NCBI RefSeq assembly: GCF_020035535.1 | Contig: NZ_CP083349.1 | Coordinates: forward strand, 3,932,001 to 3,996,000 | Origin: Ensifer adhaerens | GTDB taxonomy: Bacteria; Pseudomonadota; Alphaproteobacteria; Rhizobiales; Rhizobiaceae | Length of the DNA stretch: 64,000 bases | Direction: 5' to 3' | In this document: piece by piece, positions 10,664 through 20,470 of the stretch | Layout: each line of letters begins with the position of its first letter | Position numbering within the stretch: the first letter of the stretch is position 1 | Position numbers and translations under genes: made by a program | Notes under the pieces: generated by a model | Databases searched by the model: none | Told to the model about the DNA's origin: nothing | The model's input: only the letters and a program-made list of their open reading frames with translations

Positions 10664-11569
10664 ATGACGTCCACCGTCTCCCAGGCTTCCAAGGCAAACG
10701 GCTATCTCTTCACGCTCCTGGCGATCGTCATATTTTCGATCCAGGACGGCATCTCCAAGCATCTGGGTGCGATCTATCCGCCGGTCTTCGTCGCCATGAT
10801 CCGCTATTGGGCTTTCGCGCTCTTCGCGATCGCGTTGGCGGCACGCAGCAAGGAGGGCCTGAAGATCACGGCGACAACGAGGAGGCCGTGGCTTCAGCTC
10901 GTGCGCGGCGTGTTGCTTCCGACCCAGATCGTCATGGTCATCACGTCTTTCACCTGGGTCGGGCTTGCCCATTCGCAGGCGATTCTTGCGGCGACGCCTC
11001 TCTTCGTTGCCCTGCTATCCATGCCGCTTCTCGGCGAGCGTGTCGGCTGGCGGCGCTGGCTGGCAATCTCGGTCGGTCTCGGCGGAGTACTTCTCATTCT
11101 GAAGCCCGCGGACGGCCTGTTCGACCGGACCTTCCTTTTGCCGCTCGGGGCGGCGCTGCTGTTTGCGCTTTATGTCATCGTCACGCGGCTCGTCAGCCGG
11201 CAGGATTCGGCGATGACCAGTTTCTTCTACACCGGCGTCGTCGGCGCTGCCGCGATCAGCATGGTCGGTCCCTTCTTCTGGGTCACGCTGGCGCCGGTTG
11301 ACTGGGGCTGGATGCTGCTCCTCTGCATCACCGGATCCTCCAGCCACTACTTCCTCATCCGCGCCTATGAAGTGCTCGATGCGGTGGCGGTTCAGCCGCT
11401 CACCTATCTGCAGCTCGTCTTTGCCTCGATCATGGGGGTGACGCTCTTCAACGAGACGCTGACGGTCAACATGATGGGCGGCTCGGTGCTGGTGGTCGCC
11501 GCCGGCATATTCACGGTGTGGCGCGAACGCGTCGTAGCCCGTCGCCGTGCCGGCTTGCCATCGGCCTGA
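10664..11569 (+). CDS. EamA/DMT-family transporter
   Basis: 301 aa with about ten hydrophobic helices in two EamA repeats, the drug/metabolite transporter fold of the inner membrane. The ATG at 10664 is chosen because the open frame upstream runs back through the sRNA terminator. The N-terminal IFSIQDGISKHL and the second-repeat EVLDAVAVQPLTYLQLVFA are typical of this family. Substrate is unknown. It stands alone downstream of the sRNA. Confidence 0.85.
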   Translation: MTSTVSQASKANGYLFTLLAIVIFSIQDGISKHLGAIYPPVFVAMIRYWAFALFAIALAARSKEGLKITATTRRPWLQLVRGVLLPTQIVMVITSFTWVGLAHSQAILAATPLFVALLSMPLLGERVGWRRWLAISVGLGGVLLILKPADGLFDRTFLLPLGAALLFALYVIVTRLVSRQDSAMTSFFYTGVVGAAAISMVGPFFWVTLAPVDWGWMLLLCITGSSSHYFLIRAYEVLDAVAVQPLTYLQLVFASIMGVTLFNETLTVNMMGGSVLVVAAGIFTVWRERVVARRRAGLPSA

Positions 11570-11753
11570 ATACCCGTCGCTATTCCGCAGCGATGCGCGT
11601 CACTTTGGGGCGCGCTGAGATCGCTGTAACACGTTGAATGGCTGCAGGTTTTCTTGAACCGGAGACGATTTAACGAAACATGCTGGTGGCGAATCCTGCT
11701 ATGGCTTCGCCTTATTGTTGTGCTCGGTTGTCGCGCGACAAAGGAGGACTGCC

Positions 11754-12242
11754 ATGAATTTTCGATCCACCGCCTTCGCCCTCGGCGCATTTGCAGCGTT
11801 GAATGGCGAGGCCCTGGCACAGGAAAGCATCGCCTATGTCGACGACCGCTCCGATGGCGCAGCCCTGGTCCGCTCGCTCTACAACGCCATCAACCGCAGG
11901 GAATATGCCCGCGCCTACGGTTACTTCGGCGAATCGAAGCCCGTCGGCGGCTTCAAGTCCTTCACCCGCGGCTATGACCGCACTGTGTCGGTCGAGGTGA
12001 AGGTCGGCAAGGTGAAAACGGAAGCCGGTGCCGGCAGTATCTATTCCGCGGTACCGGTTGCGGTGAAGTCCATCGAGAAGCGCGCGCGCGTGCGGTTCTT
12101 CGCCGGCTGCTACGTCACACGCATCATCAACCCTTCGCTGCAGGTGCCACCCTTCACGCCCTACCAGATCGAAGCGGCGCGGCTTCGTGAGGTGAAGGGG
12201 CCGCTCGAGCAGGCGCTGCCGACGGTCTGCAACGCGCCCTGA
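11754..12242 (+). CDS. Secreted hypothetical protein
   Basis: 162 aa, preceded by a perfect AAGGAGG ribosome site 6 nt before the ATG. An N-terminal signal peptide (cleavage after ALA near residue 22) indicates export. The mature part contains two cysteines and an RSLYNAINRREYARAYGYF segment like an NTF2/SnoaL-type helix. I do not recognise a named family. It is monocistronic, with the flippase-like gene convergent downstream. Confidence 0.75.
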   Translation: MNFRSTAFALGAFAALNGEALAQESIAYVDDRSDGAALVRSLYNAINRREYARAYGYFGESKPVGGFKSFTRGYDRTVSVEVKVGKVKTEAGAGSIYSAVPVAVKSIEKRARVRFFAGCYVTRIINPSLQVPPFTPYQIEAARLREVKGPLEQALPTVCNAP

Positions 12243-12311
12243 AGCGCATCGAGGGAGGTGTGCGGTCTCCGTATCCCGCTGCAATTGCCGGCTACTGAAG
12301 CAAGTATCCCG

Positions 12312-13271
12312 TCAGGAAGGATCGGCGCCTCCCGGCGGCGGGCGTTGCGCCACGAAGCGTGCCCGCTCGAACACAAGGATCACCACCAACGCCAGGATGA
12401 AGGGGATGACCAGGTAGAGCAGACGGAAGATCGCAAGGGCGGCGAGAACGTCGGCAGGATCCATCTCCGGCAGCGCGGCGATGAAGATCAGCTCGAGTAC
12501 GCCGAGGCCGCCGGGCGCATGCGAGAGCAGCGCCGCCGAAAATGAGGCAAGAAAGATCCCGAGAATGACAATGTAGCCTGGGTTCCCGGCTTCCGGCAGC
12601 GCGAAATAGATGATCCCGGCGGCGCCGATCAGTTCCACCGGCGCGATCACCAGTTGCCGGAAGACGATTCTCGGCTTCGGATAGTGCAGTTGGAACCATC
12701 GCGTGCGGAATGACGGCAGCCCGACGAGGCTGCCGATGACATAGAGCCCGATGACGACGAGGATGAGGACGCCTGTGGTCAGCGACATTTCCACCGGCAG
12801 GAACTCGGCGAAACGTTCGATGATGTCGGGCCGCACCAGAAGGACGACGGCTGAAAGCACCAGCGTGCCGAGCGTGAAGGTGAAGGAGCAGAATGCGACG
12901 AGTACGCCGACTTCACCCGGAGAAAGCCCCTTGGAACGATAGGCCCGGTAGCGCACGACCGCACCCGAGAACACGGAAGCGCCGAGATTGTGCGACAGCG
13001 CATAGGTCGTGAACGAGCAGAGCGTGATGAACCAGATCGAGATGCGGTGACCGAGATGGTCGAGCGCCAGCCGGTCGTAGGCCGCCAGCGCCGCATAGGC
13101 GACCAGCGTCGAGCCAATCGCCAGCAGCCAGCTCTTCAGCGAAATCGCGTTGAAGCTTGCGAGGAATTCGTCAAGCGAAAGTCCGCGAAGCTCGTGATAG
13201 AGCGCATTCACCGAAAAGAGGATCGCAAGAAGCCCGACGATGGGCCAGAAATAGGTCTGCAGCCGCTTCAT
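12312..13271 (-). CDS. UPF0104 / lysylphosphatidylglycerol synthase-type membrane protein
   Basis: 319 aa with ~8 membrane helices. The SHAPGGLGVLE motif near the C-terminus is the signature of the UPF0104/YbhN family, which is related to the flippase domain of MprF. The ATG at 13271 is chosen because it directly precedes the first helix; the open frame upstream is unlikely coding. No synthetase domain is attached, so it may flip a lipid rather than aminoacylate one. The substrate is unknown. Confidence 0.85.
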   Translation of the reverse strand: MKRLQTYFWPIVGLLAILFSVNALYHELRGLSLDEFLASFNAISLKSWLLAIGSTLVAYAALAAYDRLALDHLGHRISIWFITLCSFTTYALSHNLGASVFSGAVVRYRAYRSKGLSPGEVGVLVAFCSFTFTLGTLVLSAVVLLVRPDIIERFAEFLPVEMSLTTGVLILVVIGLYVIGSLVGLPSFRTRWFQLHYPKPRIVFRQLVIAPVELIGAAGIIYFALPEAGNPGYIVILGIFLASFSAALLSHAPGGLGVLELIFIAALPEMDPADVLAALAIFRLLYLVIPFILALVVILVFERARFVAQRPPPGGADPS

Positions 13272-13740
13272 GCCGGCGCCGTGATCGGTGCGAGATGATG
13301 GGCGAGGCGTTCTAAGGACACTTCTGTTGCAGCTGCCGGAGTGGTTCTCCAAGCGGAGACATCCTGTTTTATGAGCTGCTTTGTCATAACGCCGCGCCCG
13401 CAGCGCGTCGCTTCGGTCCCTACCCTTGCCAACGATCCGATTTCCCTTTGTGATTTGTTTCACAAAAAGGAAGCACCTGAGACCCCGCAGGTCAAGGATT
13501 GACGGTCTGTCGGAAACGGAGAAACCGCCGGGAAACGGTGAAGGGGAAACGGTAAAACGTGGACATCGTATCTCTCGGGCAGCAGCGCGTGCGCGCCGGC
13601 AGACAGATTGCGCGTGAGGGCTGTGTTTTTTGGCTGCGCGCAACTGAAATTGAGCGGCCGCGGTGGAGCTCTCCACCGCGGCCGGGAATCAAAGTCGAAC
13701 TGGATGGACGCGAAAACCGCGCGCATCTGCTCTGACATCT
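13272..13740. other. 469-bp intergenic region
   Basis: No supported gene. It holds the flippase-like gene's promoter region, three GGAAACGG repeats (13512, 13531, 13544) and a 30-bp palindrome listed separately. Confidence 0.5.
13655..13684. repeat. 30-bp palindrome (14-bp arms)
   Basis: Arms CGGCCGCGGTGGAG and CTCCACCGCGGCCG are exact reverse complements separated by CT. It lies 57 bp past the M20 peptidase stop and may end that transcript, although no T run follows on either strand. Confidence 0.8.
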
Positions 13741-15132
13741 TTAAGCGGCGAGCGCGTCCAGGATGCGGATCCAGGAGCGAATGCCCTTGTGGTAGGACTG
13801 CAGTTCGTACTTCTCGTTTGGCGAGTGAATCCGGTCGTCGGAAAGGCCGAAGCCGACGAGCAGCGATTCCATGCCGAGCATCTTCTGGAAGTCGCCGACG
13901 ATCGGGATCGAGCCGCCCATGCCGATGATGACGGCCGGCTTCGGCCATTCATCCGAAAGCGCCACCTTCGCCGTGTTGAGCAGCGGAGATTCGTAGGGCA
14001 GGTGGATGGCCGGCGAACCGCCATGGGCGTGGAACTCGACCGAGCAGTCGGCCGGAACCTTGGAGCGCACATAGGCGCGGAACGCCTCGCGGATCTTTTC
14101 CGGGTTCTGGTTGCCAACAAGGCGGAAGGAAACCTTCGCCGAAGCCTCGGCCGCGATCACCGTCTTGAAGCCTTCGCCAGTGTAGCCGCCGGTGATGCCG
14201 TTGACTTCCGCGGTCGGCCGCGCCCAGGTCAGTTCCAGCACCGAGCGGTTCTTCTCGCCCGACGGGATCGAGAGGCCGATTTCGCCGAGGAACTTCTCCG
14301 CGGTCTGGCCCAGCGTTTCCCAGGCAGCCTTGATCTGGGCGGGCGTCTCTTCGACGCCTTCGTAGAAGCCCGGAAGCGTTACGCGGCTGTTCTCGTCGTG
14401 AAGGCCTGCGAGGATGGTGGTGAGGATGCGGATCGGGTTGGCGGCAGCGCCACCGAAATAACCGGAGTGCAGGTCGCGGTCGGCAGCCCGGACAATGACC
14501 TCTTCACCGACGAGGCCGCGCAGGCCCGCGGAAATGGCCGGCGTATCGCGGTCCCACATGCTGGTGTCGCAGACCAGCGCGTAGTCGGCCTTGAGCTCGG
14601 CGGCATTGGCTTCGAGGAAGGGCTTCAGCGACGGCGAACCGGATTCTTCTTCGCCTTCGAACAGGATCGTGACGCGGCAGGGCAGGCCGCCATGCACGTC
14701 CTTGTAGGCGCGCACCGCTTCGACGAAGGTCAGGAGCTGGCCCTTGTCGTCAGCCGTGCCGCGGCCGGTGATCACCTTGCGGCCGGGTTCGATTTCCTTG
14801 AGGCCCGGCTCGAACGGATCCGTGTCCCAGAGATTGAGCGGATCGACCGGCTGAACATCGTAGTGACCGTAGAACAGCACATGCGGCGCATCGGGCTTGG
14901 CGCCATCGTGATGGGCGACGACCATGGGGTGGCCGGGTGTGTCGCGCACCGAAGCGGTAAAGCCGAGGCTGTCGAGTTCGGTCACGAGCCATTCGGCTGC
15001 CTTGCGGCATTCCGCCTTGAAGGCCGGGTCGGTGGAGATCGACTTGATCCGAACGAGATCAAAAAGCCGGTCGAGGCTCTTCGGCAGGTTGGCGTCTGCA
15101 CGTTCGAGAACGGGGGTGATATCTGCCATCAT
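13741..15132 (-). CDS. M20-family metallopeptidase (dipeptidase)
   Basis: 463 aa, full length for M20 dipeptidases. Metal and catalytic motifs are present: FYGHYDVQPVDPL (His, catalytic Asp), GRGTADDKG (bridging Asp) and EGEEESGSPS (Glu-Glu). A dimerisation lid follows (~190-350). There is no signal peptide, so it is probably a cytoplasmic di-zinc peptidase acting on dipeptides or related amides. Two in-frame ATGs begin the gene and either may be used. Confidence 0.92.
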   Translation of the reverse strand: MMADITPVLERADANLPKSLDRLFDLVRIKSISTDPAFKAECRKAAEWLVTELDSLGFTASVRDTPGHPMVVAHHDGAKPDAPHVLFYGHYDVQPVDPLNLWDTDPFEPGLKEIEPGRKVITGRGTADDKGQLLTFVEAVRAYKDVHGGLPCRVTILFEGEEESGSPSLKPFLEANAAELKADYALVCDTSMWDRDTPAISAGLRGLVGEEVIVRAADRDLHSGYFGGAAANPIRILTTILAGLHDENSRVTLPGFYEGVEETPAQIKAAWETLGQTAEKFLGEIGLSIPSGEKNRSVLELTWARPTAEVNGITGGYTGEGFKTVIAAEASAKVSFRLVGNQNPEKIREAFRAYVRSKVPADCSVEFHAHGGSPAIHLPYESPLLNTAKVALSDEWPKPAVIIGMGGSIPIVGDFQKMLGMESLLVGFGLSDDRIHSPNEKYELQSYHKGIRSWIRILDALAA

Positions 15133-15355
15133 GCATATCCTTGCTTCAAGATTTGCCGGAACCTACTGCATCAATCGCCAAATCGAAATCGATTTGAGCA
15201 CGAAATCACGCGTGATCGTTCCAGGCGGAGCGAACGTTCGACGCAGCGCCTTTGGACGCGCAAAGTCGCTGGACGCGCTCGCTCCGGTTTAGAGCCTAAG
15301 GGCGTCCTCTTTAAGCCAAATATTTTGATGGATCGATCAGGGGAGGCAGGAAGCT

Positions 15356-15799
15356 TCAGGCGCGGCCGTCGCCACGTGCCACGCTGGCAAGCGCCATGCG
15401 CATATATTCGAGCATGAGCTCGCGCTCGAAGTTCCTGAGACCGGAAAGCAGCGACTGGTCGGCGGCAAGGGCTGCTTCCTTGGCGGCCGCCTCCATCTCT
15501 TTTGCCCGTTCGGTCAGGAAGATCTGCTGCGAGCGCTTGTCCTGAGGGTGCTTGCGGCGGACGATAAGTCCGTCGCGCTCCATGCGGGAAAGCGTGTTGG
15601 CCATCGTCGCCTGCTCGATGTCGAGGCGATCGAGCAGCTGCTTCTGCGTCAGGCCCTCCTCGGCCCAAAGCTCGAGCAGGATGGGAAACTGACCCGGTGC
15701 GAAACCAAGCTTCTGGCCACGCTCGTGCAGCGCGCGCGAAAAGCTCTTCGCCAGCAGGCTGGCCAGATAGGTTGCAGATTCCATCCGATTGAAGGCCAT
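15356..15799 (-). CDS. MarR-family transcriptional regulator
   Basis: 147 aa. The winged helix-turn-helix includes LTQKQLLDRLDIEQATMANTLSRMERDGLI and a wing with HPQDKRSQ, where the DxR signature of MarR lies. It is monocistronic, lying between the M20 gene and the AbcR-like sRNA on the same strand. No target is evident. Confidence 0.92.
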   Translation of the reverse strand: MAFNRMESATYLASLLAKSFSRALHERGQKLGFAPGQFPILLELWAEEGLTQKQLLDRLDIEQATMANTLSRMERDGLIVRRKHPQDKRSQQIFLTERAKEMEAAAKEAALAADQSLLSGLRNFERELMLEYMRMALASVARGDGRA

Positions 15800-15913
15800 A
15801 GCTATCGGTACGCCCGAAGCGCCATGAAGACAAGTTACAATGCAGGCGATGAACCTTGGGAAACGCCGGACTCACCTCGATGTGAGCGGACTTGATCGCA
15901 GGTCTCTGGAAGC

Positions 15914-16040
15914 AAAAAACCGTCACGGTGCGGAGGCGGCGCCGTGACGGTTTCTTGAAAACGGGACAAAGGCCCGGAGAGGGGGATAAGGCCTTTGTCC
16001 TCATCTGGTGCGGGCGGGGGACAGGCCAATCACCAGAAGA
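15914..16040 (-). ncRNA. AbcR-type (alpha-r15) Hfq-dependent sRNA
   Basis: On the reverse strand three hairpins follow one another. HP1 pairs 16031-16037 with 16004-16010 and exposes CTGTCCCCCGCCC. HP2 is an 11-bp GGACAAAGGCC/GGCCTTTGTCC stem (about 15964-16000) with a CCCCCTCTCC loop. The terminator has AACCGTCACGG arms (about 15918-15952) followed by six T residues. The polA upstream position is where the S. meliloti AbcR1/AbcR2 genes lie. AbcR RNAs repress many ABC-transporter mRNAs. The 5' end is approximate; I found no clear -10. Confidence 0.8.
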
Positions 16041-16303
16041 CGGCATCACTCGGTGCCGTTGAGTAAGATTTGAGGAGTCAAATGTGGCTTTTCAAGGATA
16101 GGCGGTACGAATCGGACATTACAAATACGTAACGTTTGCGTGAAACCTGGAGGCCCTGTTGCCACCCCTTCGGAAAGGCGAACACGGCCTCGCCACTGCA
16201 ATTGTCGGTAGCGGCTCGATACCTCGTTTTCGAGGCGAGAATGTAGTGTTCGGCGGGAAAACCGCAATGGACCTTTGCTTCACCCCGCGCTATCCATTTG
16301 CCC
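16041..16303. other. Intergenic region between the AbcR-like sRNA and polA
   Basis: No supported gene. It should contain the divergent sRNA and polA promoters. A TTGACT (16081-16076, reverse strand) may be part of the sRNA promoter. No second terminator hairpin is visible, so a second AbcR copy is not evident here. Confidence 0.5.
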
Positions 16304-19300
16304 ATGAAAAACGGTGATCATCTCTTCCTCGTCGACGGCTCCGGATTCATTTTCCGGGCGTTCCACGCCATCCCGCCGCTCAACCGCAAATCCGATGGCC
16401 TTCCGGTCAACGCGGTCTCGGGTTTTTGCAACATGTTATGGAAGCTGCTCACCGATGCGCGCGACACGTCGGTCGGCGTCACGCCGACCCATTTCGCGGT
16501 TATCTTCGACTATTCGTCGAAGACGTTCCGCAACGCGCTCTACGATCAGTACAAGGCGAACCGCACGGCGCCGCCGGAAGATCTGATCCCGCAGTTCGGC
16601 CTGATTCGCCACGCGACGCGCGCCTTCAATCTGCCCTGCATCGAAAAGGAAGGCTACGAGGCGGACGATCTGATCGCCACCTATGCCAGGCTTGCCGAGG
16701 CGGCCGGCGCAGGTGTCACCATCGTCTCCTCCGACAAGGACCTGATGCAGCTCGTCACCCCGAATGTGTCGATGTACGACAGCATGAAGGACAAGCAGAT
16801 CTCTATCCCGGAAGTGATCGAGAAATGGGGCGTGCCGCCGGAAAAGATGATCGATCTCCAGGCGATGACCGGTGACTCCACCGACAACGTCCCCGGCATT
16901 CCCGGCATCGGCCCGAAGACGGCGGCGCAGCTGCTGGAAGAATACGGCGACCTTGAAACGCTGCTGGCGCGCGCCGGTGAGATCAAGCAGGCCAAGCGCC
17001 GCGAGAACATCATGGCGAACGCCGATCTCGCACGCCTGTCGCGCCAGCTCGTCGAACTCAAGACCGACACGCCGCTGGATGTCCCGCTGGAGGATCTGGG
17101 CCTTGAGCCGCAGAACGGGCCGAAGCTGATCGCCTTCTTGAAGGCGATGGAATTCACCACGCTGACGCGCCGCGTTGCTGCTGCGACCGGCACCGATGCC
17201 GACGCCGTCGAAGCCGCCAATGTTCCGGTGGAATGGGGCGCGGATGCGCGTGGCCCGGATCTCGACAAGGGTGGCGCAGCGACGGCCGTCAGCGAAAGCT
17301 CTTCCGCCAAGGCGGCGGCCCGTGGGGAGGCGGCAGAGGCGGCCGCCGTCCTGTCGCGTGCCGGCGAAACGGACGCGGGAGATGCCACGCCGCAGGCGCT
17401 GGCGGCGGCGCGCGCCGAGATCTTCGCCAAGGCGCCGCTCGATCACAGCGCCTATGTCACGATCCGCGACATCGCCACGCTCGAGCAGTGGATCGCTGAC
17501 GCGCGCGATGCCGGCGTTGTCGGATTCGACACGGAAACGACGTCGCTCGATGCCATGCAGGCCGATCTCGTCGGCTTTTCGCTGGCGATTGCCGATCATC
17601 GGGCAGACCCGGCGGGCACCGCCATCCGGGCGGCCTATGTTCCGCTGATACACAAGACCGGCGTCGGCGATCTCCTGGGCGGAGGGCTTGCCGAAAACCA
17701 GATTCCGGTCGCAGAAGCGCTGAGCCGGCTGAAGCGCCTGCTCGAGGACCCCTCCGTCCTCAAGGTCGCGCAGAACCTGAAATACGATTATCTCGTCATG
17801 AAGCGGCACGGCATCACCGTGGAGAGCTTCGACGACACGATGCTGATGTCCTACGTGGTCGACGCGGGCAACGGCACCCATGGTATGGATGCGCTCTCCG
17901 AACGCTGGCTGAACCACAAGCCGATCGCCTACAAGGACATCACCGGCACCGGCAAGTCGTCGGTGACCTTCGATTTCGTCGATATCGACAGGGCGACGGC
18001 CTACGCGGCCGAGGATGCGGACGTCACGCTGAGGCTTTGGCATATCCTGAAGGCGCGGCTTGCCGCCAAGGGGCTGACGCGCGTCTATGAGCGGCTGGAG
18101 CGGCCGCTGGTTGCCGTTCTCGCGCGCATGGAAGATCGCGGCATCACCATCGATCGCCAAATCCTGTCGCGGCTTTCGGGTGAACTCGCGCAAGGTGCCG
18201 CCGCACTGGAAGACGAGATCTACAAGCTCGCCGGCGAAAACTTCACCATCGGCTCGCCGAAGCAGCTCGGCGATATCCTGTTCGGCAAGATGGGCTTTGC
18301 CGGCGGTTCGAAGACCAAGACCGGCCAATGGTCGACCTCGGCGCAGGTGCTCGAAGACCTGGCCGCCGAAGGCCACGAACTGCCGCGCAAGATCGTCGAC
18401 TGGCGGCAGCTGACCAAGCTCAAGTCCACCTACACCGACGCGCTTCCCGGCTTCGTCCATCCGGAGACGAAGCGCGTGCATACGTCCTACGCGCTTGCCG
18501 CCACCACGACAGGGCGGCTCTCGTCTTCGGATCCGAACCTGCAGAACATTCCGGTGCGCACCGCCGAAGGCCGCAAGATCCGCACCGCCTTCATCGCAAC
18601 GCCCGGCCACAAGCTGGTGTCGGCCGACTACAGCCAGATCGAACTGCGCGTGCTTGCGCATGTCGCCGATATTCCGCAGCTTCGCCAGGCCTTTGCCGAC
18701 GGCGTCGACATCCATGCGATGACGGCGTCGGAAATGTTCGGTGTTCCGGTCGAGGGCATGCCCGGCGAAATCCGCCGTCGCGCCAAGGCGATCAACTTCG
18801 GCATCATCTACGGCATTTCGGCCTTCGGTCTCGCCAATCAGCTGTCGATCGAACGTTCCGAGGCGAGCGATTACATCAAGCGCTACTTCGAGCGTTTCCC
18901 CGGCATTCGCGACTATATGGAAGGGACCAAGGTCTACGCCCGCGAACACGGCTACGTCGAGACCATCTTCGGCCGACGGGCGCATTATCCGGACATCCGC
19001 TCGTCAATCCCGTCGCACCGCGCCTTCAACGAGCGTGCTGCGATCAACGCTCCGATCCAGGGCTCGGCCGCCGATATCATCCGCCGCGCCATGGCGAAGA
19101 TGGAGCCGGCGCTGGCGGGGGCGAAGCTCTCGGCCCGCATGCTGCTGCAGGTGCATGACGAACTGATCTTCGAAGTCGAGGACGCCGAAGTCGAAAAGAC
19201 CATCCCGATCGTCGTCTCGGTGATGGAGAACGCGGCGATGCCGGCGCTCGACATGAAGGTGCCGCTCAAGGTTGATGCGCGCGCCGCAACCAACTGGGAC

Positions 19301-19312
19301 GAGGCGCACTAA
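16304..19312 (+). CDS. polA: DNA polymerase I
   Basis: 1002 aa. A 5'-3' exonuclease domain (1-290, with LFLVDGSGFIFRAFHA and EADDLIATYA) is followed by an Ala-rich linker (~295-370). The DnaQ-like 3'-5' exonuclease domain keeps its FDTETTSLD active-site motif. The family A polymerase domain has motif A (DYSQIELRVLAH), motif B (RRRAKAINFGIIYG) and motif C (LQVHDEL). It fills gaps in repair and removes Okazaki primers. The start at MKNGDHLFLVDG is preferred over an ATG two codons earlier by family alignment from memory. Confidence 0.98.
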   Translation: MKNGDHLFLVDGSGFIFRAFHAIPPLNRKSDGLPVNAVSGFCNMLWKLLTDARDTSVGVTPTHFAVIFDYSSKTFRNALYDQYKANRTAPPEDLIPQFGLIRHATRAFNLPCIEKEGYEADDLIATYARLAEAAGAGVTIVSSDKDLMQLVTPNVSMYDSMKDKQISIPEVIEKWGVPPEKMIDLQAMTGDSTDNVPGIPGIGPKTAAQLLEEYGDLETLLARAGEIKQAKRRENIMANADLARLSRQLVELKTDTPLDVPLEDLGLEPQNGPKLIAFLKAMEFTTLTRRVAAATGTDADAVEAANVPVEWGADARGPDLDKGGAATAVSESSSAKAAARGEAAEAAAVLSRAGETDAGDATPQALAAARAEIFAKAPLDHSAYVTIRDIATLEQWIADARDAGVVGFDTETTSLDAMQADLVGFSLAIADHRADPAGTAIRAAYVPLIHKTGVGDLLGGGLAENQIPVAEALSRLKRLLEDPSVLKVAQNLKYDYLVMKRHGITVESFDDTMLMSYVVDAGNGTHGMDALSERWLNHKPIAYKDITGTGKSSVTFDFVDIDRATAYAAEDADVTLRLWHILKARLAAKGLTRVYERLERPLVAVLARMEDRGITIDRQILSRLSGELAQGAAALEDEIYKLAGENFTIGSPKQLGDILFGKMGFAGGSKTKTGQWSTSAQVLEDLAAEGHELPRKIVDWRQLTKLKSTYTDALPGFVHPETKRVHTSYALAATTTGRLSSSDPNLQNIPVRTAEGRKIRTAFIATPGHKLVSADYSQIELRVLAHVADIPQLRQAFADGVDIHAMTASEMFGVPVEGMPGEIRRRAKAINFGIIYGISAFGLANQLSIERSEASDYIKRYFERFPGIRDYMEGTKVYAREHGYVETIFGRRAHYPDIRSSIPSHRAFNERAAINAPIQGSAADIIRRAMAKMEPALAGAKLSARMLLQVHDELIFEVEDAEVEKTIPIVVSVMENAAMPALDMKVPLKVDARAATNWDEAH

Positions 19313-19549
19313 CCCGGCGGCACTCTCTCCAGTTTTCTGATGAAATCCTCTCAGAAAACCTCAAGAGCCACATGCGATGAATCTTGCAGCGTCCGAAGGC
19401 ATCTTATGTCTCCGGGCGCCTTTCCATCAGGATGATAGAAAGCGTCAGCCGCCGCAGCCGGAACGATTGCCGGCGCGTTCAACTCCTCATAGGCAGCGCT
19501 TGGGAAGGGGCTAGGGCCTCATCCGAAACGGCTGCAATCGGAGGAGATC

Positions 19550-20404
19550 ATGGCGCCGAAGACCTTCATTCTTGTCCTGTCCTGCGACGACAAACCCGGC
19601 ATTGTCGCCTCTGTCACCACCGAGCTTGCCGCGCTCGGTGCGAACATCGCCGAGAGCAATCAGTTCTGGGATACCAAGACCAACAGCTTTTTCATGCGCA
19701 TCGCTTTTCAGGTTGCGGCGAGCGTTCAGGCAAGCGACGTCGAGCGCGCCTTGCGGCCTGCCGTCGAGCGTTTCCAGATGCGGACCACGCTCGCGGACGC
19801 CGCGGTGAAACCGAAGATCCTCGTTCTCGTCTCCAGGTTCGACCATGCGCTGCTGCACCTTCTCTACCAGATCCGCGTCGGCTGGCTGAACGCGGAGGTG
19901 GTAGCCATCGTTTCCAACCACGAAGACAGCCATAGCACCGCCGAGGCCGAAGGGCTCGCCTATCACTGTTGGCCGGTATCGAAGGAGAACAAGGCCGAAC
20001 AGGAGGAAAGGCTCTTGCGCCTGGTTCAGGAGACCGGCGCCGATCTCGTGATCCTCGCCCGCTACATGCAGGTCTTTTCGGACAATCTGTCGAAGCGCCT
20101 CTACGGCAAGGCGATCAACATCCACCACTCCTTCCTGCCGAGCTTCAAGGGCGCCAAGCCCTATCATCAGGCGCATGAGCGCGGGGTGAAGCTGATCGGC
20201 GCGACAGCGCATTACGTCACGCCCGATCTCGACGAGGGCCCGATCATCGAGCAGGAAACCGAACGAGTCAGTCATGCGCTGACGGCGGAGGATTTTGTCG
20301 CCACCGGCCGCGATATCGAAAGCCGCGTTCTGGCCCGTGCCGTCAAGCTGCACCTGGAGCGACGCGTCATGCTCAACGGTCACAGGACGGTCGTGTTTAG
20401 ATGA
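19550..20404 (+). CDS. purU: Formyltetrahydrofolate deformylase
   Basis: 284 aa. An N-terminal ACT domain (1-85) precedes a formyltransferase-like domain containing SNHEDS, the HHSFLPSFKGAKPYHQA active-site segment and GATAHYVTPDLDEGPIIEQ. It hydrolyses 10-formyl-THF to formate and THF, supplying formate and balancing one-carbon pools. A GGAGG-type ribosome site precedes the ATG. It stands alone and is convergent with the TetR gene. Confidence 0.97.
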   Translation: MAPKTFILVLSCDDKPGIVASVTTELAALGANIAESNQFWDTKTNSFFMRIAFQVAASVQASDVERALRPAVERFQMRTTLADAAVKPKILVLVSRFDHALLHLLYQIRVGWLNAEVVAIVSNHEDSHSTAEAEGLAYHCWPVSKENKAEQEERLLRLVQETGADLVILARYMQVFSDNLSKRLYGKAINIHHSFLPSFKGAKPYHQAHERGVKLIGATAHYVTPDLDEGPIIEQETERVSHALTAEDFVATGRDIESRVLARAVKLHLERRVMLNGHRTVVFR

Positions 20405-20470
20405 TCGGCCAAGAGCTACCGGAAGGTACGCGAAATAGCCGGTGCCCGACACGGGGGCCGGCTGAGGCTG

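Noticed and set aside
13501..13560. Repeated GGAAACGG as a CRISPR or iteron array
   Set aside because: Only three short copies with uneven spacing, and no cas or rep gene.
13655..13684. Cloning-vector contamination
   Set aside because: Shares NotI/SacI-like words with a polylinker, but the order and flanks differ from the vector as I remember it.
16046..16305. Reverse-strand open frames upstream of polA (73-75 codons)
   Set aside because: The longer one starts inside polA, has no ribosome site, and the stretch is better explained as sRNA and polA promoter DNA.
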